Source: Zelonia costaricensis
Lineage: Eukaryota; Euglenozoa; Kinetoplastea; Trypanosomatida; Trypanosomatidae
Reading direction: 5' to 3'
Assembly: GCA_030849075.1 (NCBI GenBank)
Contig: JASAOO010003548.1
Location: forward strand, 59,314-123,313
Length of the DNA stretch: 64,000 nt
Part shown: positions 40,552 through 50,194 of the stretch, in pieces
How the letters are laid out: each line of letters opens with the position of its first letter
How positions within the stretch are numbered: the first letter of the stretch is position 1
Position numbers and translations under genes: made by a program
The notes under the pieces: generated by a model
Seen by the model: only the letters and a program-made list of their open reading frames with translations
Told to the model about the DNA's origin: nothing
Database searches by the model: none

Positions 40552-41121
40552 ATGAACATTCTTGTCCCGCTGACGATCTTGATTGTGAGCTGGAGCCTCG
40601 ACAGCACAGACCCAGCCATCCAGAAGCGCATCTTCTTCCTCTTTGTTGCCGTCCATGTCGCCATTGTGCTGATGGCCGTGTACCTCTTCTTTGCCATCTG
40701 GCGCCGCGCCGACAACACGCTGATCCGGGTGAAGGACCCGTACACGGGGGATGAGAGCATCCAGAAGCACTGGGAGTACGATCTGGGCAAGCTGCGCGAC
40801 CTGACCGTGACCAAGATCGGCCTGTCCGCCGCGGTCAGCTCCTTCGTGGCATCGCGCTACGGCATCCCCTTCCCCCTGCTGCTGCAGAGCCTGAACAACC
40901 CCAAGGCGTTCTACAACTCGGAGCTCTTCCGAGTCTACGTGCGTGGCGAGAAGGCGGAGGGCGAGCTGCAGCGCCCGTGGAAGGAGTCGAGCATGGTGCC
41001 GGAGTGGGCCAAGGATCTCTGGTCGCAGGGCGAGAAGGACTCCGAGAAGCTCGTCGGTGGCAGCGGGCTGTCGCCGCAGAGCCCCACCACCGCAACGAAG
41101 GCGTCGCGGAAGCGCAAGTGA
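40552..41121 (+). CDS. SND3/Pho88-family ER protein-targeting membrane protein
   Basis: A 189-residue protein, the same size as yeast Pho88/Snd3. Two hydrophobic segments (about 3-16 and 26-49) open the protein. The rest follows the Pho88 pattern: YDLGKLRDLTVTKIGLSAAVSSF (76-98), a hydrophobic stretch with PLLLQSLNNPKAFYNSELFRVYV (108-130), and GELQRPWK (137-144), which matches the conserved GDLKRPF. The tail is polar and ends in KASRKRK. Snd3 is part of the SND route that targets proteins to the ER independently of SRP, mainly those with internal or C-terminal membrane segments. The start at 40552 follows a C/T tract and AG; the longer frame upstream is leader. Confidence 0.88.
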   Translation: MNILVPLTILIVSWSLDSTDPAIQKRIFFLFVAVHVAIVLMAVYLFFAIWRRADNTLIRVKDPYTGDESIQKHWEYDLGKLRDLTVTKIGLSAAVSSFVASRYGIPFPLLLQSLNNPKAFYNSELFRVYVRGEKAEGELQRPWKESSMVPEWAKDLWSQGEKDSEKLVGGSGLSPQSPTTATKASRKRK

Positions 41122-41859
41122 GCCGGCCAAATGCGTGCGGACACGTGTCGGTGTGCGTGGCTCCGTGTGAGCGCACGCGCGAGTGTGGGTTGGTGCGTGT
41201 GTGCCGTTATCGGTAACGAGCTAAGGATGCTGTCGCTCAAAAGGACACCAGGAAGACGGTGTACATGTGGATCGCGGTCACACCATGAACCTGCAAGTAG
41301 AAGCGTCGCTGCTGCCCCTTTCTACGGGACTGGGGAGCGGGTGCGCAGGCGGCAGGCTTTTTTTGTGCACCTGCCGCGCGCTGGGCTTCGAGAGTGGCAC
41401 GGGATCGCTCGACGCGTCCTTGTTTCTCCCTCTGCGTCCTATCCTGATGCACAGACGGAAGGCGCGGCGAGTGGAGCAGGCCGCCTGCCGCTGCCCAGCC
41501 AGCCACCGCGCACGTCCCGCTCTTCCTCCCCCTCCCTCCCTCCCGTGTCTGCACGCTTCGTCTCTCCCCCTCTCCCTTTCACCTGTTTTTTTTTGCCCAT
41601 CCGTTCACGCGCGCAGCGACATCGCAGCTTTCAGCGACGTATCCGTAGCGAAAGGTGGCACAATCGACTGCGTACACGCTTGCTGGAGCTGCTCCTCTTC
41701 ATGCCGAGGCGAGCGCACGGGTCCACCACTACCACCACCACCGCGGCCACAGCAGCTGTCACACCGTCAGAACGCTACGGCATCCACCAGCTTTGCCCGA
41801 GCAGCATCGCTGTTTTCAACCACCTCTTGCGCACTCTCAAGTTGACCGCACACATACAC

Positions 41860-41890
<31 letters not shown>

Positions 41891-41923
41891 GACGACACCT
41901 CCCCGACTCGTTGCTGCTCTCGC
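41122..41923 (+). other. Spacer before the Cys/His-rich gene
   Basis: No gene in the spacer. A 303-codon frame (41131-42042) overlaps the next gene in another phase and has leader-like composition. The spacer ends with a CA repeat (41849-41890), an AG at 41890-41891 and a C/T stretch. Confidence 0.5.
41849..41890 (+). repeat. (CA)n microsatellite
   Basis: About twenty CA units with T and G interruptions near the left end, 33 bases before the start of the next gene. Confidence 0.9.
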
Positions 41924-42424
41924 ATGGCGGCCGCGGTGCCCCCCGTGAGGCAGCCGGGCTGCCGCTTCTGCGAGTACTTCGACGCTCACCACAACCGCCT
42001 CCAGTGTCCGTGTGCGGGCTGCTGGCGGCAGCGTCAGGGTAGCGTTGCCGGTGCGTCGTCCGCCGCGGCAGCACCGGCCGCGGCTCCTACAGCGGAGAAG
42101 GGCGCACAGACCGGCTCTTCGGCGGCGTCAGGCACAGCGGGTGGCTGTCCGCACCTTACCTCCCCCTTCCACCACTGCCGCGGTTGCGTGCTGCGGCCCT
42201 ACCTGGACCAGGCACCCACACAGTGGGACGGCCACGCCGCTGTGTGCGCCCCACAACCGCGGGGCCGCCACAACACGGGCTGCGGGTGCGGGGCGTCGTG
42301 CCGCTGTCGAAGGAGGGGCGAGAGCCACACGGGCAGCACGGCCGCAGGCTCCTCGCTGCCGCAGTACGCCGCGCATGAGCTGCCCGTGATGGGACCACTT
42401 GCGTCGCTCTACACGCGCCGATGA
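41924..42424 (+). CDS. Cys/His-rich probable zinc-binding protein
   Basis: A 166-residue protein with three Cys/His clusters. The first is C13, C16, H22, H23, C28, C30, C33 (CRFCEYFDAHHNRLQCPCAGC). The second, after an Ala/Thr linker, is C75, H77, H83, H84, C85, C88 (CPHLTSPFHHCRGC). The third is C108, C120, C122, C126, C128 in an Arg-rich segment. This pattern suggests two or more bound zinc ions but fits no zinc-finger class I can name. There is no signal peptide or membrane segment. The start at 41924 is preceded by a CA repeat and a C/T stretch. GC-rich composition makes long frames common here, so existence is less certain than for its neighbours, but the clustered Cys and His argue for a real gene. 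Confidence 0.6.
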   Translation: MAAAVPPVRQPGCRFCEYFDAHHNRLQCPCAGCWRQRQGSVAGASSAAAAPAAAPTAEKGAQTGSSAASGTAGGCPHLTSPFHHCRGCVLRPYLDQAPTQWDGHAAVCAPQPRGRHNTGCGCGASCRCRRRGESHTGSTAAGSSLPQYAAHELPVMGPLASLYTRR

Positions 42425-43363
42425 ACGGCGTGCGTTGTGAAGGCCCCCTTTTTTGTGTGCTGCCTCTGCTGATGTGCGGTTGCCCAGTGCGCATGTTGTC
42501 GTTGCTTGAGTTGAAGCAACGGGTCGTGTGCGCGTGTTTTTTTTTTAAATCTCCGGCGCGTCCACCTTGAATCGAAGTACCGACGGCAGCGTCTGTGCAC
42601 ACGGCGGCAATCCCAATGTCCTGCACGAGGTGTGTCGCTCTGACGCTGCGCCTAGATCCCCTTTGGTGTTTCTTTTGTGTCTTTCCTTCTAGAACCTGCT
42701 CAGCGCTATCTTGTGCGCTTCTCCTCCGGCTCAGTTCCCGATGTTTGGATGAGCGGACTCTCCATCCCCCCAAAAAAAAAACGCGTGCGCGCCTTGTCAG
42801 AGCTCGAGGACTTCCACAGCTAAGCGAAGAAAAAAGAAAAAGGCGTGCAAGTACGCAGTCTCCGACGACACGCTCGCAGAACGCGCGAGGTGTTTCGCGC
42901 TTTTCTTTCTTTTATTTGTGCGTTTACGGGTCAAGAGCGCACCGGCGCACAGCAGCATCCACGTCGTTGTGTCTGAAAGAAAAAACAAAGCAAACGGTAT
43001 ACAAGGACAAGTGCAACGCCGGGCAGCGAGACTGAATCGGTGAGGAAGAACGGGGAGGCTTCTGCTCGAGTTGTGCGCTCATGAGGTCACCCTCTTGAAG
43101 TGGTGGGTTGTGACTGTTTACTTTCCTTCTCTCTGAGGGCAGCTTCCCTGTGGCGTGCCGCGTGCTTGCCCTCCACTCTCCCTCACACGCCTTAACCCCA
43201 TCCCCGTCTTCCTCTGTCTTCAGCAGTCTACCCCCCCCCCTCCGGCCAACCAAAGCCCCGTCGCCGCCCCACCTCACCGCATTGCCGCTGTGGATCCCCT
43301 CCTCGCCCTGACGTCTTCCACTTCTCTCACACTCTCCCCACCGAACAGGAGAGGCAACCAGAG
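42425..43363 (+). other. Spacer before PRPS
   Basis: No gene. A T run (42538-42546) and an A run (42772-42781) are present. A long C/T tract (43295-43340) ends with the acceptor AG at 43347-43348. Confidence 0.5.
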
Positions 43364-44434
43364 ATGTCTGCCAGCACCCCGCAGCACCACAAGGGCCAGC
43401 AGGTGGCCGCCGGCGAAACCTTCTTCTACCGCCAGCACGTGCGCCCTGGCGTCGAGACGAACTTCCGCATTCGCCTCATCTCAGGCACAGCCAACCCGGA
43501 CCTCACCGACAACGTTGCCAAGTGCCTCAACATCGACAAGTGCCGCACCGAGATCAAGCGTTTCGCCAACGGGGAGCTCAACATCAAGGTGGTGGACAAC
43601 GTGCGCGGTGACGACTGCTTCATCATCCAGCCCACCGCCGGAGGCCTTGACACGGATGTGAATACGGCCATGATGGAGCTGCTGCTGCTCGTCCACACGC
43701 TAAAGCTGTCGTCGGCAAAGCGCATTACCGCCATCGTGCCGTACTACGCCTACAGCCGCCAGGACCGCAAGAGCGAGCCGCGCGTGCCCATCTCAGCCTC
43801 CGCCGTGGCGCAGCTGATGCAGTGCGTGGGCGTCGACCGCGTCGTGACCATGGACTTGCACTGCGGGCAGATCCAGGGCTTCTTCCGCAACATCCCGGTG
43901 GACAACCTGCTCATGTTCCCCGAGTTCGCCACGTACCTGATGCGCCAGCCGTGGTTCGACAAGAACGAGACCGTCGTCGTGTCGCCGGATGCCGGTGGTG
44001 TGGAGCGGGCGAACGTGTTGGCCGATCGCATTGGGGCCAGCCACATCGTCACGATTCTCAAGCGGCGCAAGGAGGCCGGGAAGGTGGACTCCATGCAGAC
44101 GGTTGGCAACGTGAAGGGCTACACGTGCGTGATCGTTGACGATATGGTCGACACCGCAGGCACGCTGTGCAAGGCGTGCGACCTGCTGAAGGAGATGGGC
44201 GCGACGCGCGTGATTGCGTGCGCCAGCCACGGTATCCTGTCCGAACCCGCGTGCGAGCGCATCAATACGTGCACGGCGCTGGAGGAGCTGGTGGTGTCCG
44301 ACTCGATCGACCAGCGCCTCACGTCGACCAAGTGCGAGAAGCTGACGGTGCTGACCACTGCCCCGCTTCTGGCACAGGCCGTGCACAGCCTGCACAAGGA
44401 GGCGTCGCTCTCGTCGCTCTTTGTGAAGGTCTGA
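43364..44434 (+). CDS. Ribose-phosphate pyrophosphokinase (PRPP synthetase)
   Basis: A 356-residue enzyme that makes PRPP from ribose 5-phosphate and ATP for purine salvage, pyrimidine and NAD synthesis. The motifs are complete: FANGELNIKV (67-76), the catalytic flexible region YYAYSRQDRKSEPR (127-140), DLHCGQIQGFF (164-174), DAGGVERA (209-216) and the PRPP-binding loop VIVDDMVDTAGTL (256-268). An extra 30-40 residues at the N-terminus compared with the human enzyme explain the longer length. The C-terminus ends in VKV, which is not a PTS1 glycosomal signal. The gene is a single copy here. The start at 43364 lies 15 bases after a strong C/T tract and AG. Confidence 0.97.
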   Translation: MSASTPQHHKGQQVAAGETFFYRQHVRPGVETNFRIRLISGTANPDLTDNVAKCLNIDKCRTEIKRFANGELNIKVVDNVRGDDCFIIQPTAGGLDTDVNTAMMELLLLVHTLKLSSAKRITAIVPYYAYSRQDRKSEPRVPISASAVAQLMQCVGVDRVVTMDLHCGQIQGFFRNIPVDNLLMFPEFATYLMRQPWFDKNETVVVSPDAGGVERANVLADRIGASHIVTILKRRKEAGKVDSMQTVGNVKGYTCVIVDDMVDTAGTLCKACDLLKEMGATRVIACASHGILSEPACERINTCTALEELVVSDSIDQRLTSTKCEKLTVLTTAPLLAQAVHSLHKEASLSSLFVKV

Positions 44435-47083
44435 GTCACCCCACGAGTGCGAGCCGCAGCGGCGCTGGCAGTGAGACCGCGTTGCGAGTCTTCTCGGGGC
44501 GTGGCGAGGTCGCAGTGGCAGTCGCCACGGTCCCTGACCCGCACCCTCCCCACGGCACCTCCGCAGAAGGATACAAATGGTCGAGCGGAGTAGAGGCTTG
44601 CAACGAGCTGCAGTGGAGGGTAGTGCGGCAGTCAGCTGGCCAGCATCCGCGCGACGCGGTGCGAAGTAGGCCATGCGCTGCACCTCATAGCGCCCCTATC
44701 TTTTTTCTTCTACTCGGAATAGGCTGACTCCCACTGGCGGCGCGACTTGCGGACAGGCTTCGACGCCCCCCCCCCCCCCTCCCCCGTCTCACCTTCAGCA
44801 CGCGTTCAGGCGCGCGAGTCCTGTCCACCCCTCCGCTTTTCCTTGGCCACACGCTCCTCCCTCAACGTGCACAAACCGCCCTCCAGCGGCTGCCGATGTT
44901 TTCTTCACGATTAACTTCACAAACCAAAAGACGCAAAAAAAAAAAAAGCTAGTGAATCCCTGTTTCCTCCAGCACATTCATGCGCATTGGAAGGCGGGCG
45001 GGTGCTGGGCTCGAGTGTTGGAGGCGACGGCACGCCTGTGCGTGTGTGCATGGTGTTTGTGTGTGTTTGCTTGTGTGTGTCGTCTGCACGTGAGGGTAGT
45101 CCGAGTGGTGCACTTCCAGGGGGCTCTCTTCTCTTCTTCTTCTGCGAGGGTTATGAGGGTGCTGGTGGACGTGTTTGTTTGCTCCTGTCTGATGGTCCGT
45201 CGACTCCAGCACACAACGAGAACCAACAAGAACAGTTAAACGAAAAGGAAAGTACACAAAAAAGGGAGGAAGAAGAGAATGGCGAGGCGCTTTCTTTCTT
45301 TTTCTCTTTTCTCCCTCTGTTCCATTCCGCGCCTGCTAACGGGCGGTGGCTCAAGTCGATATGCCGCTGCACCCTGGTCGAACTACGTAATGGCTAACGT
45401 GGTCAAGCAGCAGAGATTTGGTCTCTGTACTGCTTCCCCCTTTTCTCTTGTCCTTTCTTCTGCCGCTGTGTCCGTCTTCCGTTTTTTTGTTTTCTTTTGT
45501 TTGGTGCTTCACGCTCGCTGGTTTGTGTTGTTCGCTGTGTGGTATGTTGTTGCTGTATCTCGTCCTTCTGTTGTCTCTTGGGTGTTTCTGCACACCCCCG
45601 CGACTGGAGCACGTGACTCACGCCCGCCTTCACCCCTCTGCCACACCCCAAGACCCCCCTCCCCCCTCCCTCGCCACCCCTCCCTCCTCCTCTTCCCCGT
45701 CACGCCCCGTGGCACGTTGCCGATGCCAAGAGCTGGTCTCGATCCGAAAACAACAGCGAGCATACAAGCTGAGGATCGGATTGGGGAACGGAAACTACGT
45801 CACCCGCAGTGATGGACCAATTGATGAGCATGGGGCGCACTGGAGCCGACGAGGAAGTCTCACGGGCCCGACGTGCAGGCAGAGGTGCCGCCGCTCCGCT
45901 GCGCAGACAGGCAAGGTACAGTGTGAGCTCGACCGATGCGGCAGCAATGGACTGCACGTGTGCGTGGAGATCTAGGCTGTCTCCCCTCGAGCGTCGTTGT
46001 CGCTGCTGCCTCTCGCGCTCTCTGCCCCTCTTTCCTCGACTGCTTTTTCAAGGTACTGTCCGCATTCGAGCGGAGTGGCGGCCATGTGCACTGCGGATGC
46101 GCTTGCTGCGCACCCCTCCTCTGCTTCACCCAGTGTCGCGGTTGGGCAACCTGCCTCGCCCATTTTCCTTGCACACTCTCCCTCTCTGCCTCGCCTTCTC
46201 CGTTATCACACTTGAACACACATACATACACCCATCATCATCGTCATCATTACTATGTTCACGCTGTCGGCTGGCAAACAAACGAACAAACCAAGCAAGC
46301 GCCTGAAGCAGGGTGACTAGCATCCTCTACACAGCAATTAGCAGACACACCTGCGCATACCTTGTATCCAACTTGCACGCGCGCGCTGGCATTGATTAGT
46401 GGCAGCTCTCTCTCTTCGTTACGTGTGTGCACTTCTGTTGGCGTCCGCACACGGAGGAACTCAAGAGGCGTGAACGCGTGTTTGTGTGTCGACGCGTGCG
46501 GTCGTGTGCACCTGCGTTCTCGCTGTAATTGCGTGCACTGGCGCCTCTGTCTACACGCGTACTGCGCCTCCGCTGGGTGCGCGTGCAGAGCTGCGCTGTA
46601 GCGTAAGTTGGAGCTCCTCTATTCGTGCGCGCTGCACAGCGTCTTGTACCTTTATCTTTGCGGCACCGAGGATTCATACACATCGCCCTCGCCCTGCCGG
46701 TGCGGCGTAGATCTGGGCGGGCTAACGCTGAAGAGAGACGGCTGCACGCTGAGAGACGACTGCTTGCACCCACTCACAGACGCGTTGGCCGAGTTTGCAC
46801 TCTTATAGCCACACCGCTACCGCCACCTCCCCCTCCTCCACGTCACTGGCCGACTTCTTGTCAGTCCATTTGTTTTCCTTGTTCGCGTGCCACACCCGTT
46901 GCATCCTTCGCTGCCCACCGACTCCTGTCTTTGTACTACCCCTGTTGCACACTCGAGGTGCCGCACCTCCGCACCCTGACGCACGTATCACACTCTCCCT
47001 TAGAAACTCTCTTGTGGTGACTATCGCAAGCGGTGCGCATCCTCCACCGTTTCCTTCCTTCCTCTTCTCCATCCACCCTCGCC
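44435..47083 (+). other. 2.65-kb spacer after PRPS
   Basis: No convincing gene; frames of 120-185 codons between 45279 and 46316 are leader-like and overlap in all phases. It contains a C run (44766-44779), an A run (44935-44947), GT-rich DNA (45050-45080) and CAT/TCA-rich DNA (46230-46255). The C/T tract directly before 47084 has its nearest upstream AG at 47029-47030. Confidence 0.45.
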
Positions 47084-50000
47084 ATGTCGTCCGGCACCGT
47101 CTCCCCCTTCCACAGCAGCTCGGACTGCCCCACCGCCCATGTCTCCCGCGTGGCATCGCAGACGACCGGGGGCGAGGTAGAGGGCGGCTCCAATGTGTAC
47201 TCGGAGACCGGGACGCAACCTGTGGTGTCCAAGTCGGCCACTGCGAACTCCCTCCTCTCCGTCCCCGCCTCCGACGCATTCGTGTCTCCACGCAGCGGGC
47301 CGACGCCGCGGCCGGGCTCGTCGGTGTTCGCCTCGCCGGCCAACGTGACCCCGCGCGGCCCCAATCGGCCCGGTCGTCGCGGAGGCAACGAGCTCCGCAT
47401 CGCTCTCCCAGCGCCGTGGCGCTCCCCCTCCGGCACCCAAGACGGCCGGCGGTCGCCCGCTGGTGCCTCGGAGCCGCACGCGGCGTGGACTGCGGATCCA
47501 CTCGTGATGCTGCGGTCCCCGACATCCGCTGGCGCAACCTCGACGGGTGGGGTGCCGCAGTCTCCCACCCGCCTGCTCGGGTCGCCGCCCAGGACCACCG
47601 CAGCGGCCCAGCGCGCGGCAGCCTCACGGGAGCGCTCGCAGACGGTGCCTCCGGCATTCGCTCCGGCTGTGCCCGGTGCGGCCGGCGCCGGTCCGCTGTC
47701 GCCGCTGGGCCCCCCTCCCCACCGCAGCGCCTCTTCGCCGCTCGTGCCCACCTCGCGCGGCTTCGGCAGCGAGCGGCGCCGAGCGGCGGAGCCGTCAACG
47801 CCTGGGCTCCGCATGCTGCCTCCGCTGCCACCACCCGCGCGACCCCCGTCAGCGTTCGTGCCATCCGCCAGCAGGTCGGGCAGCGTGCACGGTGGAAGCC
47901 GACACACCTCCCCTACCGCCGCGCCGATGCCGCTAGCCTCCATCTCAACAACTGCCGAGGGCGATGGCGATGACGGCTGGTGGGCCGCGGCGCGCCGCTT
48001 CGTGTCGAACCACGGGGAGCAAGTCAACGCCTACCTCGAGGGGGTCGTAAACCCGGGCGGCGCCGCGGCGGCCGAGGCCGAGGCGCAGGCGCAGGCAGTC
48101 GCTAGCCGCTCCACCAGCGCCTTGGTGGCACGCGCGCCGCGTGCGCGGGGCCGCACGGCGCCCACGAGCGCCTCGCAGACCCTCTCTCCCAGCCTCTTCC
48201 GTGGCACCGCGCCCCTGCGCCCAGGCCGGACTCCGTCGCTGGCGCCCACCCCCCTCGCCGCAGCCGCGGCCGGCCAGCAGCGGGCGGGCTTCGAGCCGTA
48301 CAGCGAGAGGGGGACGGCGGTGATGGAGCCCGAGGAGTCCGGGCCCTACAGGATGCCGCTGGACCGGATCGTCATCGACCCGTCGCACGACCCGTTCGTG
48401 TGGCACAACACCACCACCGCCGCCCCCGTCGTGCACTTTGCTGGCCCAGACGTGGTGGGAGACTCGTTCTTGAGCGCGTACAACTCCGGCTCCGATGTCG
48501 ACGCCTATAACGCGGGCCCCAACACGTACGTGGTGGACCTGCTCTCGGCGCTGCGCGGCTACCAGTCCAGCCCGACGGAGGCCTTTGGCCACCTCGTCGC
48601 CGCCGCGCTGGCGTCGCGGTCGAGGGAGATGCCAGTGCGTGGCTTCGAGGTGGCCGCCGCCGCCCACCACCCGTACCTCGTGCGACTCATCCTCGACTCC
48701 GGCACCCTCGACGTGGACGACGCGGAGGCGCAGCAGCACGTGCAGGAGACGCTGGACGGGCTCATCTCGACGGAGAACGGGGTGCTGAGTCCGGCCATCT
48801 ACGAGTACCTCAACTCCTTCCTCCGCATGCCCTTCGTGCGCCTCTCGCACGCGCAGTACACGCTGCTGAAGCGCAGCGGCTTTGAGTACATCAAGCTCAT
48901 GTACGACCATCAGCACGTGCTGCCCAAAGAGCACATCCACTCCATCCTTATCCACCAGTCCCGGGTCATGCACTGCGTGAACATCGCCTTTTTGCTGATT
49001 CAACTGTGCGCGAATACTATGTGCACCGTGTCGTTTGCTATAGTGCTGGCCAACTGGATGCGGATCGAGGGCGGCGCATACCAGAACTACGGCTTCTACA
49101 CGCTGATTGTGTTTGGTGGCGGCTGGGCGCTGAACCTCATCTTCACGATGTGCGCCGTGCGCAGTCACGAGGATGAGAGGCGCTACGAGCCGCGCGACGT
49201 CGACGAGGAGCCGCTGAGCATGCCCTCCCCGTACGTGGCGGTGGTGCCGGCACTGCCGCTGTTCGACATCCTCTGCGTCATCGCCTACATCCGAGCGCTG
49301 CGACGCAAGCGCATGATCTTGTCGCACAACATTCTCGCCTGCAGCCGGCTGTCTGGCATCTTCCACGCCATGATGTACGCGTTCCCACAGCTCATCACGC
49401 AGACGTACTTCAACAACGTCGAGGTCGACATCCAGGCACCGCTGCGGCACCGGTGGTCTTACACGATGCTGATGGTCACCACCGTCACGCAGTGGTCAGT
49501 CGCCCTGTTCCGCTACGCGTGGTCCATGTTCACGCACGACTCCATCGACGGCTTCGGCTTCGCCTGCTTCAACCAAGGCAAGGCGCCGCACCCGTTCGAG
49601 CGGCACAATGGGGTGGTGCACGTGCTGCACTACGTGATGGCCTCCGTCATGGAGACGAACGTGTACCTCCTTTCCGCGACGGCGATCAAGTCGCCGGTGG
49701 AGACGTGCGGGTCGTACATTGGCACAGTCTTGATCATCTCTAGCGTCTGCATCGCCTACTCATTGATCGTATACCTCGCTCTTATCTCCACCGACGGCAT
49801 GTCGATGCGCATCAGCTTCTCGTGTGCGCCGCTGGTGTTCGCGCAGGTGGCCCTGTTGGTCTGCTCGGAGCGTATTGGCGTCACGGAGTGCGCGCCGTAC
49901 CGAAACCTCATCTTCCGCTCCAGCTTTATCTTCGGGTACCTCAGCTGGGGCGCGTACTTCAGCGTCTTCTTCTTGTGGCTGGTGCTTCTGTTGCAGTGGT

Positions 50001-50194
50001 GCCTGCTGTGCACCACGGAGATGAACATTTTCCCGCGACTGATGTGGCCGTGGGCGCGCAGGGATCCGCAGTTTGTGGTGGCGCTGCGGCCGGTGGAGCG
50101 GGGGTCGAGCATCAAGGAGGAGGACGCAGGTAGGCCTGCTCAGACCACCTCGTCTTCGGAGCCGATTCAGGGCGCCGCCGCACCCTCGCCGTGA
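47084..50194 (+). CDS. Large multi-spanning membrane protein with disordered N-terminus, XK-like at best
   Basis: A 1036-residue protein. Residues 1 to about 440 are Ser/Pro/Ala/Arg-rich and probably disordered. Residues 440-627 are a soluble helical region. Residues 628 to about 985 hold roughly eight hydrophobic segments, and the tail is polar. Within the membrane part, residues 756-778 contain LSGIFHAMMYAFPQLITQ (PQL at 768-770), followed by a TTVTQWSVALFRYAWSM segment. This order recalls the XK/XKR family, whose members are lipid scramblase or lipid-transport proteins with a conserved PQL.LQ.Y motif. The resemblance is weak and judged by eye. The start at 47084 is the first AUG of the frame after the C/T tract. 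Confidence 0.75.
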   Translation: MSSGTVSPFHSSSDCPTAHVSRVASQTTGGEVEGGSNVYSETGTQPVVSKSATANSLLSVPASDAFVSPRSGPTPRPGSSVFASPANVTPRGPNRPGRRGGNELRIALPAPWRSPSGTQDGRRSPAGASEPHAAWTADPLVMLRSPTSAGATSTGGVPQSPTRLLGSPPRTTAAAQRAAASRERSQTVPPAFAPAVPGAAGAGPLSPLGPPPHRSASSPLVPTSRGFGSERRRAAEPSTPGLRMLPPLPPPARPPSAFVPSASRSGSVHGGSRHTSPTAAPMPLASISTTAEGDGDDGWWAAARRFVSNHGEQVNAYLEGVVNPGGAAAAEAEAQAQAVASRSTSALVARAPRARGRTAPTSASQTLSPSLFRGTAPLRPGRTPSLAPTPLAAAAAGQQRAGFEPYSERGTAVMEPEESGPYRMPLDRIVIDPSHDPFVWHNTTTAAPVVHFAGPDVVGDSFLSAYNSGSDVDAYNAGPNTYVVDLLSALRGYQSSPTEAFGHLVAAALASRSREMPVRGFEVAAAAHHPYLVRLILDSGTLDVDDAEAQQHVQETLDGLISTENGVLSPAIYEYLNSFLRMPFVRLSHAQYTLLKRSGFEYIKLMYDHQHVLPKEHIHSILIHQSRVMHCVNIAFLLIQLCANTMCTVSFAIVLANWMRIEGGAYQNYGFYTLIVFGGGWALNLIFTMCAVRSHEDERRYEPRDVDEEPLSMPSPYVAVVPALPLFDILCVIAYIRALRRKRMILSHNILACSRLSGIFHAMMYAFPQLITQTYFNNVEVDIQAPLRHRWSYTMLMVTTVTQWSVALFRYAWSMFTHDSIDGFGFACFNQGKAPHPFERHNGVVHVLHYVMASVMETNVYLLSATAIKSPVETCGSYIGTVLIISSVCIAYSLIVYLALISTDGMSMRISFSCAPLVFAQVALLVCSERIGVTECAPYRNLIFRSSFIFGYLSWGAYFSVFFLWLVLLLQWCLLCTTEMNIFPRLMWPWARRDPQFVVALRPVERGSSIKEEDAGRPAQTTSSSEPIQGAAAPSP

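Noticed and set aside
41131..42042. 303-codon frame overlapping the Cys/His-rich gene
   Set aside because: It reads through the CA repeat as Thr/His runs and has no conserved-looking segment; the other phase gives clustered Cys/His residues.
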